A program made the position numbers and the translations under genes. A stretch of 64,000 nucleotides of DNA from CBDFGK01 sp965247075 (GTDB lineage Bacteria; Pseudomonadota; Gammaproteobacteria; Pseudomonadales; Halieaceae), in the NCBI GenBank assembly GCA_965247075.1, contig CBDFGK010000002.1, forward strand, positions 1,488,001 to 1,552,000, read 5' to 3'. This document shows positions 9,629 to 16,763 of this stretch, piece by piece. The stretch's first letter is position 1; each line of letters starts with the position of its first letter. The notes beneath the pieces are model-generated. The model was given only the letters and a program-made list of their open reading frames with translations, made no database searches and had not been told where the DNA came from.

Positions 9629-9800
9629 GAAAAAAAGGATTTTGAGAACACCACCTCCGCAGACCCCTTCCCGATCTTTTTCTTGCGAGAAGAATTTTCC
9701 ATTAATGCGGACGAGAGCTGGAGCGATGTTACCTGGCGCCTGGTTGGCGAATACGAATTGAACACCGACCGGATGATCTATGCCGGCATAGCGCCACTAC
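9629..9800 (+). pseudogene. TonB-dependent receptor fragment
   Basis: The frame read from 9629 gives FSINADESWSDVTWRLVGEY followed by ELNTDRMIYAGIA. This matches the beta-strand pattern (SWSDVTWRxxxEYxLxxDxMxYA) in the barrel of TonB-dependent receptors of marine gammaproteobacteria. Neither the N-terminal plug nor the C-terminus is present. The fragment starts right at the ISL3 end, so it was probably cut by that element. Confidence 0.5.
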
Positions 9801-9917
9801 GGGGCCTCCATCAGCTACCAATTCCAGGGAGGGGCCTGACGAGAATCGCGCTCCATGTGCAGGGCCGAATTCATTCGGCCTATTTGGTAAAAGCCGACGG
9901 CTACCTGCCCGCAAAAC

Positions 9918-10778
9918 TTACCCAGAGCTGCCCTTCGTCAGTCGTGCCAATTTTTGAGAGAAAAACCGCCCACTCCAGAGCGTTAAACTCTTCCGCTCCG
10001 CTGGTTTCATGAACCTCTCAACATCTTTAGCCGCCTCTTTCCAATCGATGCTTTCGATCTTCTCTTGCAGAGCCACATGTAACCACACCATATCCACATC
10101 CAAATCACGCTGCTCCTGCCAGGGCCCAAACTGCACCAGTGCATTTTTCAAATGCGGCAGATTGGGAGCAACGTTCTGCTTGATATACCAGTTGAAATCG
10201 TACCAATCTCGTCCTTTGAGAAAACTGCGGCACAGCAGTGCATGAATCTTTAAGGCTAAATTGCTGCTTAAATCCTGGTGGCAAACTTCATAATCGGCGG
10301 GAAAGTCCAGATAAGTGTATCCGTACCCCGAGTTCGCTGGTGGCTCGACATCAATTTCCAGTTTAATATTAATCTTCTGATCCCTATGTCCTTCGTAGAA
10401 GGAAAGGCTAAGCTGATTGGTTACCGAATTATCCTTAATTACCGCCTTCTTAATACGTTGCTCCATACGCCCTTTCGGCAAGGCTTCTGGTTGCAAACCG
10501 TATTCCTCAAAGCAAGCCAGTAGCGGCTCAAGGTATCCAGACCAATTGAAATCTGGGTCAGGCCCTTTTAGCATAAAGTCCAGGTTCTCAGAAAACCGGG
10601 GCAAGTCATGTAAAATCCGCAAACTTGTCCCACCCTGAAATGCGGCCACTTCGAAAAAACCACCTCGCCACAGCGCATACAGTGCGATCTCCTGAATAAT
10701 CTCCTTGGTCGCCTGCTCTTCCTCAATGGCATTGACAGCCTTATAGCTATCCAGCCTCTGCTGAATAATTTTAATCAT
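9918..10778 (-). CDS. abiEii: AbiEii-type nucleotidyltransferase toxin
   Basis: A roughly 286-residue protein from the ATG at 10778 (a longer frame opens at 10814). It carries the nucleotidyltransferase signature GGTSLRILHDLPRFSENLDF, typical of AbiEii/AbiGii toxins, which are proposed to modify RNA with nucleotides and cause abortive infection. A later DWYDFNWYI segment also fits the family. The start overlaps the end of the antitoxin gene in ATGATTAA, implying translational coupling. Together they form a type IV toxin-antitoxin operon. The 10778 start is preferred because of this overlap. Confidence 0.85.
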   Translation of the reverse strand: MIKIIQQRLDSYKAVNAIEEEQATKEIIQEIALYALWRGGFFEVAAFQGGTSLRILHDLPRFSENLDFMLKGPDPDFNWSGYLEPLLACFEEYGLQPEALPKGRMEQRIKKAVIKDNSVTNQLSLSFYEGHRDQKINIKLEIDVEPPANSGYGYTYLDFPADYEVCHQDLSSNLALKIHALLCRSFLKGRDWYDFNWYIKQNVAPNLPHLKNALVQFGPWQEQRDLDVDMVWLHVALQEKIESIDWKEAAKDVERFMKPAERKSLTLWSGRFFSQKLARLTKGSSG

Positions 10779-11436
10779 GTCCCAACTCCAGTCCCAATGA
10801 CACTTCCAGTTCACTCAGGAAATGCTGCACCCGCTTGTGCTTATAAACATGCTTCAAAGCCCGAAGGTCAGACCCAGTCACTTTAGACAGAGACTCTGAT
10901 TCAATACGCAAGCCTTGCTCAATCCACTCCATCCCCTGCCAGTCAACCTTTCTGAGGCATACCAAATCCATCATGGCACGCAGTGGATCGGCCACCAGAA
11001 TCGACTGCCCGCTCAACTGTACCCATTGAACCATCTCCAGAAAGTATCCCCGCTGAACAGCCATGGGATGAAACGTAAACCTTCCCATTAATTCATGCTC
11101 AACGTTCTTTGACTTGCGACGAGGCACAATGCTGGATGTCGTGTAAACGGCCTCCGGAATCCAGCCATGGAAAGCCAATGCGGTCTCCAATGAGACATAG
11201 CTGCCAGGCTCTAGCATTTGCGCTAATGCAAAGGGATGGCAGGGCTGGCTCCGGTACCTATCCGCGAGCACATACAGGCCCCGTCGCAGCCGAATTAACT
11301 CCCCTGCCTTTATAGCTCTATTGACCAGATAATACCTTCGCTCACTGGGGCCCTCGACCAACCGGCTCAACTGATCGTCAGTGAAGATTCGGTCGTCAAG
11401 CTCACGCTCCGCTAATAGTTTGGTTAATGTCTGCAT
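10771..11436 (-). CDS. abiEi: AbiEi-type antitoxin/transcriptional regulator
   Basis: A 221-residue protein from ATG 11436 (MQTLTKLLAERELDDR); a TTG at 11484 would add 16 residues. The N-terminal winged-helix segment contains NRAIKAGELIRLRRGLYVLA, the hallmark of AbiEi antitoxins that bind their own promoter. The rest contains SYVSLETALAFHGWIPEAVY, common in the AbiEi C-terminal domain. It is first in the abiE operon and followed by the toxin with an 8-nt overlap. Autoregulation is expected from family knowledge. Confidence 0.82.
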   Translation of the reverse strand: MQTLTKLLAERELDDRIFTDDQLSRLVEGPSERRYYLVNRAIKAGELIRLRRGLYVLADRYRSQPCHPFALAQMLEPGSYVSLETALAFHGWIPEAVYTTSSIVPRRKSKNVEHELMGRFTFHPMAVQRGYFLEMVQWVQLSGQSILVADPLRAMMDLVCLRKVDWQGMEWIEQGLRIESESLSKVTGSDLRALKHVYKHKRVQHFLSELEVSLGLELGHD

Positions 11437-11484
11437 AACCAGTACATCGCAGGTTGAATCACATGTCCCATAGAATAACTCCAA

Positions 11485-11884
11485 TTAATTCCAGATACTT
11501 AGACTTTTTTATAGTTTCTGTAACTTTTATTGAATTTTTATTTTTACAGTAGAACGTCTACTAATAATTATTACCTGTTAGCAACAAATAGAAATGTCCG
11601 GTTTTAGAACACATGAGTTGTCCGCTTTTGGCGATGTCGGGAAGCCTTGCTGAGGCACCCGTTATTGATGGCGCAGCGGACATCAGGCAGCCACCGGTAA
11701 GTCAGTCTGGATGAGTTGGCCGGCATAGGAATGAGTGCAGAGCGCAGCATTGAGAACCACCGCCTGATTGCCGAGACATTCTCAAGCTGAGTCAGTAACT
11801 CCACAGTGGAAACCGGCGCGCTGGGCAATTACGCTGTGCCTCCCATCCCTGTATGATCGAGTTACTACTGGAGGTAACAGGTTT
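11485..11884. other. Intergenic region between the divergent abiE and amidohydrolase genes
   Basis: About 400 bp without a supported gene. The first 100 bp are AT-rich and probably hold the abiE promoter. An IS-end-like repeat lies at 11595-11654. The ribosome binding site GGAGG of the amidohydrolase is at 11870. Confidence 0.5.
11595..11654. repeat. Dispersed repeat, probable IS end (copy 1)
   Basis: The sequence starts TGTCCGGTTTTAGAACACAT, then GAGTTGTCCGCTTTTGG and GTCGGGAAGCCTTG. It recurs almost exactly at 31758-31814, and its first part recurs at 34752-34800. A solo insertion-sequence end is the simplest explanation; no transposase is attached here. Confidence 0.6.
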
Positions 11885-13138
11885 ATGTCCCGCTTATTGG
11901 TTATCAGCTCGGATTGCCATGCAGGTGCCCTGCCCCAGGGCTACCAGGAATACATGCCGACGAAGTATCACCAGGCTGCCGATGCCTGGTGGTTGCAGTA
12001 TGCACGCGAAATGATGAAACGCATGGGCACCTTCTTCGACCAGGAGGCCGCGGAAGAATTCGCCAAGCAGTCCGGCGCACAGACTGCCGGCCGAATGGAC
12101 CCCGTGGCTGCATCCCAGGCAGCCGCAGCCAGTGATGCCGACCTCTGGGATTACCTGTGCGATCCCAACAGCATGATTGCCCCCCAACGCGGCGAATACG
12201 ATGCGACGATACGCCGTAAAGAGCTCGATAGTGACGGCATTGCCGGTGAAGTGATATTTCCCCAGATGGCGCCGTTCGGCGGCGGCCTGATGCAATACCG
12301 CCACCCCATCGACCCGGAGCACAACCTGGCGGGAATACAGGCCTACAACCGCTGGCTGGCCAATTTATGCGCAAGCAATCCCGGCCGCCATGCCGGCGTC
12401 ATTATTATCAATGTAGAAGATATAACGGTGGCGGTACAGGAGATACAAGATGGCCACGCCATGGGTTTGTTTGGGGGCGTGCTGCTACCGGGCAGCACGG
12501 GAGAACACCCCTACTATCATCACTATGAACGCTATGCACCCTTGTGGTCAGTGTGTGAGGAGTTGGGCATACCCGTTCACACCCATTCCGGCTGGTCGCC
12601 GGATTACGGCGACGTGCCCGCCGCGACCCCAATGTTTATCAGCGAAGTGGATATGTGGGCACACCGCCCATTTGCAGCACTGTTGTGGTCCGGTGTGTTT
12701 GAAAGGCATCCGGACTTGAAGCTGGTATTTACGGAAGCGGGCTGCTCGTGGATTCTGGAGACTCTGCGCAACCTGCAGTTCAAAGCGGATAATCCCATCT
12801 TTGCGCACTTCACCAAAGACCTGTCACTGACGCCTGCCGAGTACTTCCAGCGCAACTGTTATATCGGCGCATCTTTTCTACCGCGGCACGAAATCGGTGA
12901 TCGCTACAGGATCGGTGTCGACAAATTGATGTGGGGCTCAGACTACCCTCACATGGAGGGCACCTGGCCCAATACCATGGTCAAGTTGCGCGAAACCTTC
13001 CACGATGTGGCAGAATCGGAAATTTGCAGCATGCTGGGAGACACTGCGATGAATGTGTTCGGATTTGATCGAGACCTGATGCAAGCTAACGCCAACCGCA
13101 TCGGTCCGCAGCTCAGCGATATCCAACTGGCCCCTTAG
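11885..13138 (+). CDS. Amidohydrolase-2 family metal-dependent hydrolase
   Basis: A 417-residue TIM-barrel hydrolase or decarboxylase of the amidohydrolase-2 group. The metal-binding D-x-H lies at residues 10-12 (SSDCHAG), a second His cluster VHTHSGW is near residue 229, and the family signature GSDYPHMEGTWP is near residue 351. The start at 11885 has a good GGAGG 11 nt upstream. The frame is open further upstream but without a ribosome binding site. It heads a same-strand run with two unknown genes, an enoyl-CoA hydratase and an MDR dehydrogenase, suggesting a catabolic operon for a carbonyl or aromatic-like compound. The substrate cannot be told from sequence. Confidence 0.85.
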   Translation: MSRLLVISSDCHAGALPQGYQEYMPTKYHQAADAWWLQYAREMMKRMGTFFDQEAAEEFAKQSGAQTAGRMDPVAASQAAAASDADLWDYLCDPNSMIAPQRGEYDATIRRKELDSDGIAGEVIFPQMAPFGGGLMQYRHPIDPEHNLAGIQAYNRWLANLCASNPGRHAGVIIINVEDITVAVQEIQDGHAMGLFGGVLLPGSTGEHPYYHHYERYAPLWSVCEELGIPVHTHSGWSPDYGDVPAATPMFISEVDMWAHRPFAALLWSGVFERHPDLKLVFTEAGCSWILETLRNLQFKADNPIFAHFTKDLSLTPAEYFQRNCYIGASFLPRHEIGDRYRIGVDKLMWGSDYPHMEGTWPNTMVKLRETFHDVAESEICSMLGDTAMNVFGFDRDLMQANANRIGPQLSDIQLAP

Positions 13139-13150
13139 GGAGGGAAAGGC

Positions 13151-13696
13151 ATGGCGGAAAAAAGTTACTCCGAAACCGGTTTCGGTGAGTTCATGCGCCA
13201 GTGCGTGGTGCTTGGGCTACACAACCCTGCCACCCTGCGATCGCGCAAGTTAGCGGCAGAGCAATTACTCACCGAGCTAAAATCTCACGAGCGCAACGAC
13301 TTGCGCCTGGTTGATGTCGAGGAACTCTGCGCACGCTTTCACAAATTGCAGGACTCTACCATCCGCCCGGAAAGCCTGGATGTGTACAAGTCTCGCCTCA
13401 AGGATGCACTTAGTGACTTTATCGCCTGGACGGACGACCAGGAGTCATTCGTCCCGCGAGAAAGCGAATTCAAAGCCAAGCGGGAAATGTTCAGGAACGA
13501 ACCGGATGGTCACAAACAGGCGCGGGAAGAATTGGCCCTTAACCCACCCCGCAGCCCACTGCAAATTTTTCCGGTACCCATTCGCAAAGATCTGGTGGTT
13601 TATATCCAGAATGTGCCATTGGATATGACCGAAAAAGAGGCGGCAAAAATCGCCGCCGTGGTGCGGGCGCTGGCCCTGCCCGAGGGTAACGGCTGA
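13151..13696 (+). CDS. Conserved hypothetical protein, helical N-terminus
   Basis: A 181-residue soluble protein with no family I can name. The N-terminal 90 residues (FGEFMRQCVVLGLHNPATLRS onward) are helical and somewhat like a SAM-like/integrase N-terminal fold. The C-terminus has IRKDLVVYIQNVPLDMTEKE and then AAKIAAVVRALALPEG, a short pattern I have seen ending other hypothetical proteins. It follows the amidohydrolase after 12 bp and precedes the membrane protein by 1 bp, so it is clearly in the operon. Confidence 0.65.
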   Translation: MAEKSYSETGFGEFMRQCVVLGLHNPATLRSRKLAAEQLLTELKSHERNDLRLVDVEELCARFHKLQDSTIRPESLDVYKSRLKDALSDFIAWTDDQESFVPRESEFKAKREMFRNEPDGHKQAREELALNPPRSPLQIFPVPIRKDLVVYIQNVPLDMTEKEAAKIAAVVRALALPEGNG

Positions 13697-13697
13697 C

Positions 13698-14288
13698 ATG
13701 GCTAGATTCAGCCTGCTGGCACCCATGTTGTTGTTTGGACTGGGTGGATTCTATTTACTGTTTGTATTTCTGCAACCGGGCAGTGCTGGCCCGGTACATG
13801 ACAACCTGCTGCCCGAGCTCATCGGTTTCTGCCTGGAGGGCTTCTTCCTGATTGGCCTGTTCTCGCTGATTCAGAGCCGTAGAGAGCGTGAACGCAGGGC
13901 AGAGCTGCGACTAAGCTTGCGTGGCGCCCTGCGCGACATTCTCAGTCATATTGATATCTGCCTGCTGGGCGAAACGACCGAGCCGGTCGGCTCCAAGGCC
14001 CTGGAAGAAGACCCAAAAGTAGTTGCGGCATTGATTCTCAAGCTTGCCGTGGGCCATATCCAAGTGAATGACATGGCCCGACTGAAGGCCGTTGCTCTGC
14101 ACAACCTCACCACCATACACGACCTGATACCCGTGGCGGCGCAACTCAGTGCCAATCATATACGCTGGTGGCTGGCCATCACCGACAGCGTTCGCCACCT
14201 GGCGGAAGCCACTGACGCGGCGACCGTGACCGGCAACCTGCATCGCTTCCTCGCCAACCTCGGCGAATTTGACGAACTGCCCCTGTAA
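13698..14288 (+). CDS. Small inner-membrane protein of unknown function
   Basis: A 196-residue protein with two hydrophobic helices near the N-terminus (MARFSLLAPMLLFGLGGFYL region and LIGFCLEGFFLIGLFSLI), then a charged RRERERRAEL linker and a helical cytosolic domain of about 130 residues. No known motif is recognised. It is tightly packed after the 181-residue unknown, and the enoyl-CoA hydratase starts 25 bp downstream. Confidence 0.65.
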   Translation: MARFSLLAPMLLFGLGGFYLLFVFLQPGSAGPVHDNLLPELIGFCLEGFFLIGLFSLIQSRRERERRAELRLSLRGALRDILSHIDICLLGETTEPVGSKALEEDPKVVAALILKLAVGHIQVNDMARLKAVALHNLTTIHDLIPVAAQLSANHIRWWLAITDSVRHLAEATDAATVTGNLHRFLANLGEFDELPL

Positions 14289-14313
14289 CCCATTGCATTC
14301 GGAACGATCAACC

Positions 14314-15117
14314 ATGACTGAACCAACCTGGCAATACCTGACTCTGAAACGGGACGAACGAGTACTCACCGTCACGTTCAATTCTGGAGATAAGGTCAAT
14401 AGCCTGGGCATAGCCGTGATGCGTGAACTCACCGAGTTGGCGCAGCAGTTGCAACATGACAGCGATCTCAGTGCCATCATCTTGTACGGGCGCGAGGATA
14501 TTTTTAGCGGCGGAGCCAATTTAAAAGATCCGGTTTTGGCGGCGGCGCATGATGCATCCCTGGCACAGCGCCGCACCCTGAACAAAACCGGGCCGATGAT
14601 GTGTGCGGCCTGGGAGGCATTGGAACCCGTTACCATCGTGGCCATTGAAGGCTGGTGCATCGGCGGCGGCACCGCGCTGGCGGTTGCCTGCGACTGGCGG
14701 GTGGCAGCGAGAGATGCGCAGCTTTATGTGCCGGAGTTAAAACTTGGCATGAATATGAGCTGGCAGAGCATACCGCGCTTTACCAACCTGATCGGCCCGG
14801 CCCGCGCCAAGCAACTGTTGATTCTGTGCGCGCCCCTGGATGCAGACACCGCCCATGCATGGGGATTGGTCGATTACTGTGTAGACAATGGCCAGAGTTT
14901 GGCAACAGCAGTGGCGCTGGCTAAGCAGGTCGCCGCCATGCCACCCATACCCGTGCGTATGATCAAGCGCGGCGTCACCACCGCCGCCACGGCGCTCAAC
15001 AATGCCACCAGCTTTATGGACGGCGACCAGTTCATGTTGGCCCAGAGCACCGATGATGCCCGCGAGGGTCCGGCCGCGTTTTTCGAAAAACGCGATCCCG
15101 AATTCAAAGGCAACTAA
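14314..15117 (+). CDS. Enoyl-CoA hydratase/isomerase (crotonase) family
   Basis: A 267-residue crotonase-fold protein. The oxyanion-hole segments are visible: FSGGANLKDP near residue 66, and IEGWCIGGGTALAVACDWRV near residue 117. PELKLGM in the position of the second catalytic Glu region supports a hydratase or isomerase. The start is ATG 14314 (MTEPTWQYL); the frame is open upstream but overlaps the preceding gene. It fits acyl-CoA catabolism with the neighbouring dehydrogenase. Confidence 0.88.
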   Translation: MTEPTWQYLTLKRDERVLTVTFNSGDKVNSLGIAVMRELTELAQQLQHDSDLSAIILYGREDIFSGGANLKDPVLAAAHDASLAQRRTLNKTGPMMCAAWEALEPVTIVAIEGWCIGGGTALAVACDWRVAARDAQLYVPELKLGMNMSWQSIPRFTNLIGPARAKQLLILCAPLDADTAHAWGLVDYCVDNGQSLATAVALAKQVAAMPPIPVRMIKRGVTTAATALNNATSFMDGDQFMLAQSTDDAREGPAAFFEKRDPEFKGN

Positions 15118-15151
15118 TTCCCACCACCACCACCAAGCAAAGGAAAAAACC

Positions 15152-16273
15152 ATGTCCACCTCTTCATTACAACTTCGCAGCCTGGTTAAAGATGACAACA
15201 CGCTTGAGCTTTCACTCGCCGAGGTAATAATCCCCGATCCGGGACCCGACGAGGTACTGGTCAGGATAGAAGCCGCGCCACTGAACCCATCAGACCTCGC
15301 TCTGGTGCTGGGCCCGGCCGACGTCAGTAGTGCACGTGTAAGCGGCAGCGCCGATCGCCCAATAGTGACCGCCGATATTCCCGACAGCCTGATGAAGATG
15401 GTGGCCGGCCGCATCGGGGAATCCCTGCCCGCCGGCAACGAAGGTGCAGGTGTAGTCGTAGCAGCCGGGGAATCGGACGCGGCACAGGCTCTGATGGGCA
15501 AGATGGTCGGCGTAGTCGGCGGCGAGATGTATGCCCGGCACCGCTGTCTCAACGTATTGCAGTGCCTTGAGCTGGAACCCGGCACCACCGCAACCGAGGG
15601 CGCATCCTGCTTCGTTAATCCACTGACTGCACTGGGCATGGTGGAAACCATGCGCATGGAAGGTCACACCGCGCTGGTGCACACAGCGGCCGCATCCAAC
15701 CTGGGCCAGATGCTAAATCGTATATGCATTGCTGACGGTGTAGAGCTGGTAAACATCGTACGTAAACCCGAGCAGGAAGAAATTTTGCGCGACATCGGCG
15801 CGCAGTACATCTGTAACTCCAGCTCGGATAGTTTCTTCAGCGATTTGACCGCCGCCCTGGCGCAGACCAAGGCGACCATCGCCTTTGACGCCACCGGTGG
15901 TGGCCGACTGGCCAGCGATATTCTTAACTGCATGGAGGCCGCCGCAGTACAGAATATGTCAGAGTACAACCGCTACGGCTCAGATGTTTTCAAACAGGTC
16001 TATATCTACGGCGGCCTGGATCGTAGCCAGACCACTCTCAGCCGTTCTTTTGGCTTCTCCTGGAGCCTGGGTGGCTGGCTGCTGACGCCATTTCTGGCAA
16101 AGGCAGGCCTGGAAAAAAGTATGCAGTTGCAGGCCCGGGTGGCAGCCGAAATCAAAACCACCTTCGCCAGTCACTACAGCGAAGAAATATCTCTGGCCGA
16201 GGTCCTGTCGCTGGATGCGATTGCCCGCTACAGCCGGCAAGCTACCGGGGAGAAGTTTCTTATCAAACCGTAG
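15152..16273 (+). CDS. MDR-superfamily (zinc-type alcohol dehydrogenase/quinone reductase-like) oxidoreductase
   Basis: A 373-residue medium-chain dehydrogenase/reductase. The GroES-like N-terminal domain has PDEVLVRIEAAPLNPSDLAL and PAGNEGAGVVVAAG. The Rossmann domain begins at ALVHTAAASNLGQML, where AAASNLG replaces the usual GxGxxG, as in some quinone-oxidoreductase relatives. No zinc-binding Cys cluster is seen, so a zinc-independent NAD(P)H enzyme is likely. ATG 15152 is preceded by AAGGA. It is the last gene of the operon. Confidence 0.82.
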   Translation: MSTSSLQLRSLVKDDNTLELSLAEVIIPDPGPDEVLVRIEAAPLNPSDLALVLGPADVSSARVSGSADRPIVTADIPDSLMKMVAGRIGESLPAGNEGAGVVVAAGESDAAQALMGKMVGVVGGEMYARHRCLNVLQCLELEPGTTATEGASCFVNPLTALGMVETMRMEGHTALVHTAAASNLGQMLNRICIADGVELVNIVRKPEQEEILRDIGAQYICNSSSDSFFSDLTAALAQTKATIAFDATGGGRLASDILNCMEAAAVQNMSEYNRYGSDVFKQVYIYGGLDRSQTTLSRSFGFSWSLGGWLLTPFLAKAGLEKSMQLQARVAAEIKTTFASHYSEEISLAEVLSLDAIARYSRQATGEKFLIKP

Positions 16274-16303
16274 TACGGAGTACTGAGTACTGAGTCAGAG
16301 TCT

Positions 16304-16478
16304 GAGCTATCCCCACAAAAGTACTGCACATAGTAACGCCTCCGGGTAGGTGCGCGTGTGCAGGGTCTCTCCTGATAAATTAGCCTTTCAAGAGAGAAAA
16401 AAACCATGCATACACTGTTTTTAGAGAAGGCTACTCCCTAAGCTACTAAAATCAAATACTATTCTGTGGGGATAGCTC
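16304..16478. repeat. Short element bounded by 13-bp inverted repeats (MITE-like)
   Basis: Perfect 13-bp arms GAGCTATCCCCAC (16304) and GTGGGGATAGCTC (ending 16478) enclose 175 bp of AT-rich DNA that holds only an 11-codon ORF (ATG 16405). A half arm, GAGCTATCCC, recurs near 27147. This could be a miniature transposable element or a remnant of IS ends next to the IS1380 fragment. Confidence 0.45.
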
Positions 16479-16503
16479 GCCAGGTGTCTACTGAATAGAT
16501 GAG

Positions 16504-16763
16504 CCCAAATCCCCGGATAGAACCTTGCCAGTGCGTCAAAGCGCTCTGAATACCCCTTTTTAGCTCGCGCGCAAGCGGCCATGGCGTACAGGCGACAACG
16601 CACGTTGGTTGTACCGGTGGATGAGCCGGCTGTCACTGCTGTGGTGGCGGTTGGTGGCAATCGCCCGATAGGTATAGCCGCCCACAGTCACTGCTTCGGC
16701 TTCTTCCTGTGGCTCTAAATCAAGGTCGGTCTGGCCGTCAATGGCTGTGCGTTGAATGATCAG
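16504..16763. mobile_element. IS1380-type fragment abutting the CRISPR array
   Basis: The fragment begins with the same end as the element at 26985 (CCCAAATCCCC, then GATAGAA) and matches that copy through TTGCCAGTGCGTCAAAGCGC. It then jumps (internal deletion at about 16581) to transposase-coding sequence found at 27302-27489, and stops at GATCAG (16758-16763). The next base begins the 3' part of a CRISPR repeat. It is therefore a truncated and deleted IS1380 relic in the same orientation as the copy beyond cas9. Confidence 0.8.

Noticed and set aside
9683..10012. 109-residue plus-strand ORF as a gene
   Set aside because: Its first part is the TonB-receptor fragment and the rest is the reverse of the AbiEii end.
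14737..15657. Minus-strand ORF opposite the enoyl-CoA hydratase and MDR dehydrogenase genes
   Set aside because: It covers two real genes and their spacer and has low-complexity composition; a shadow frame.
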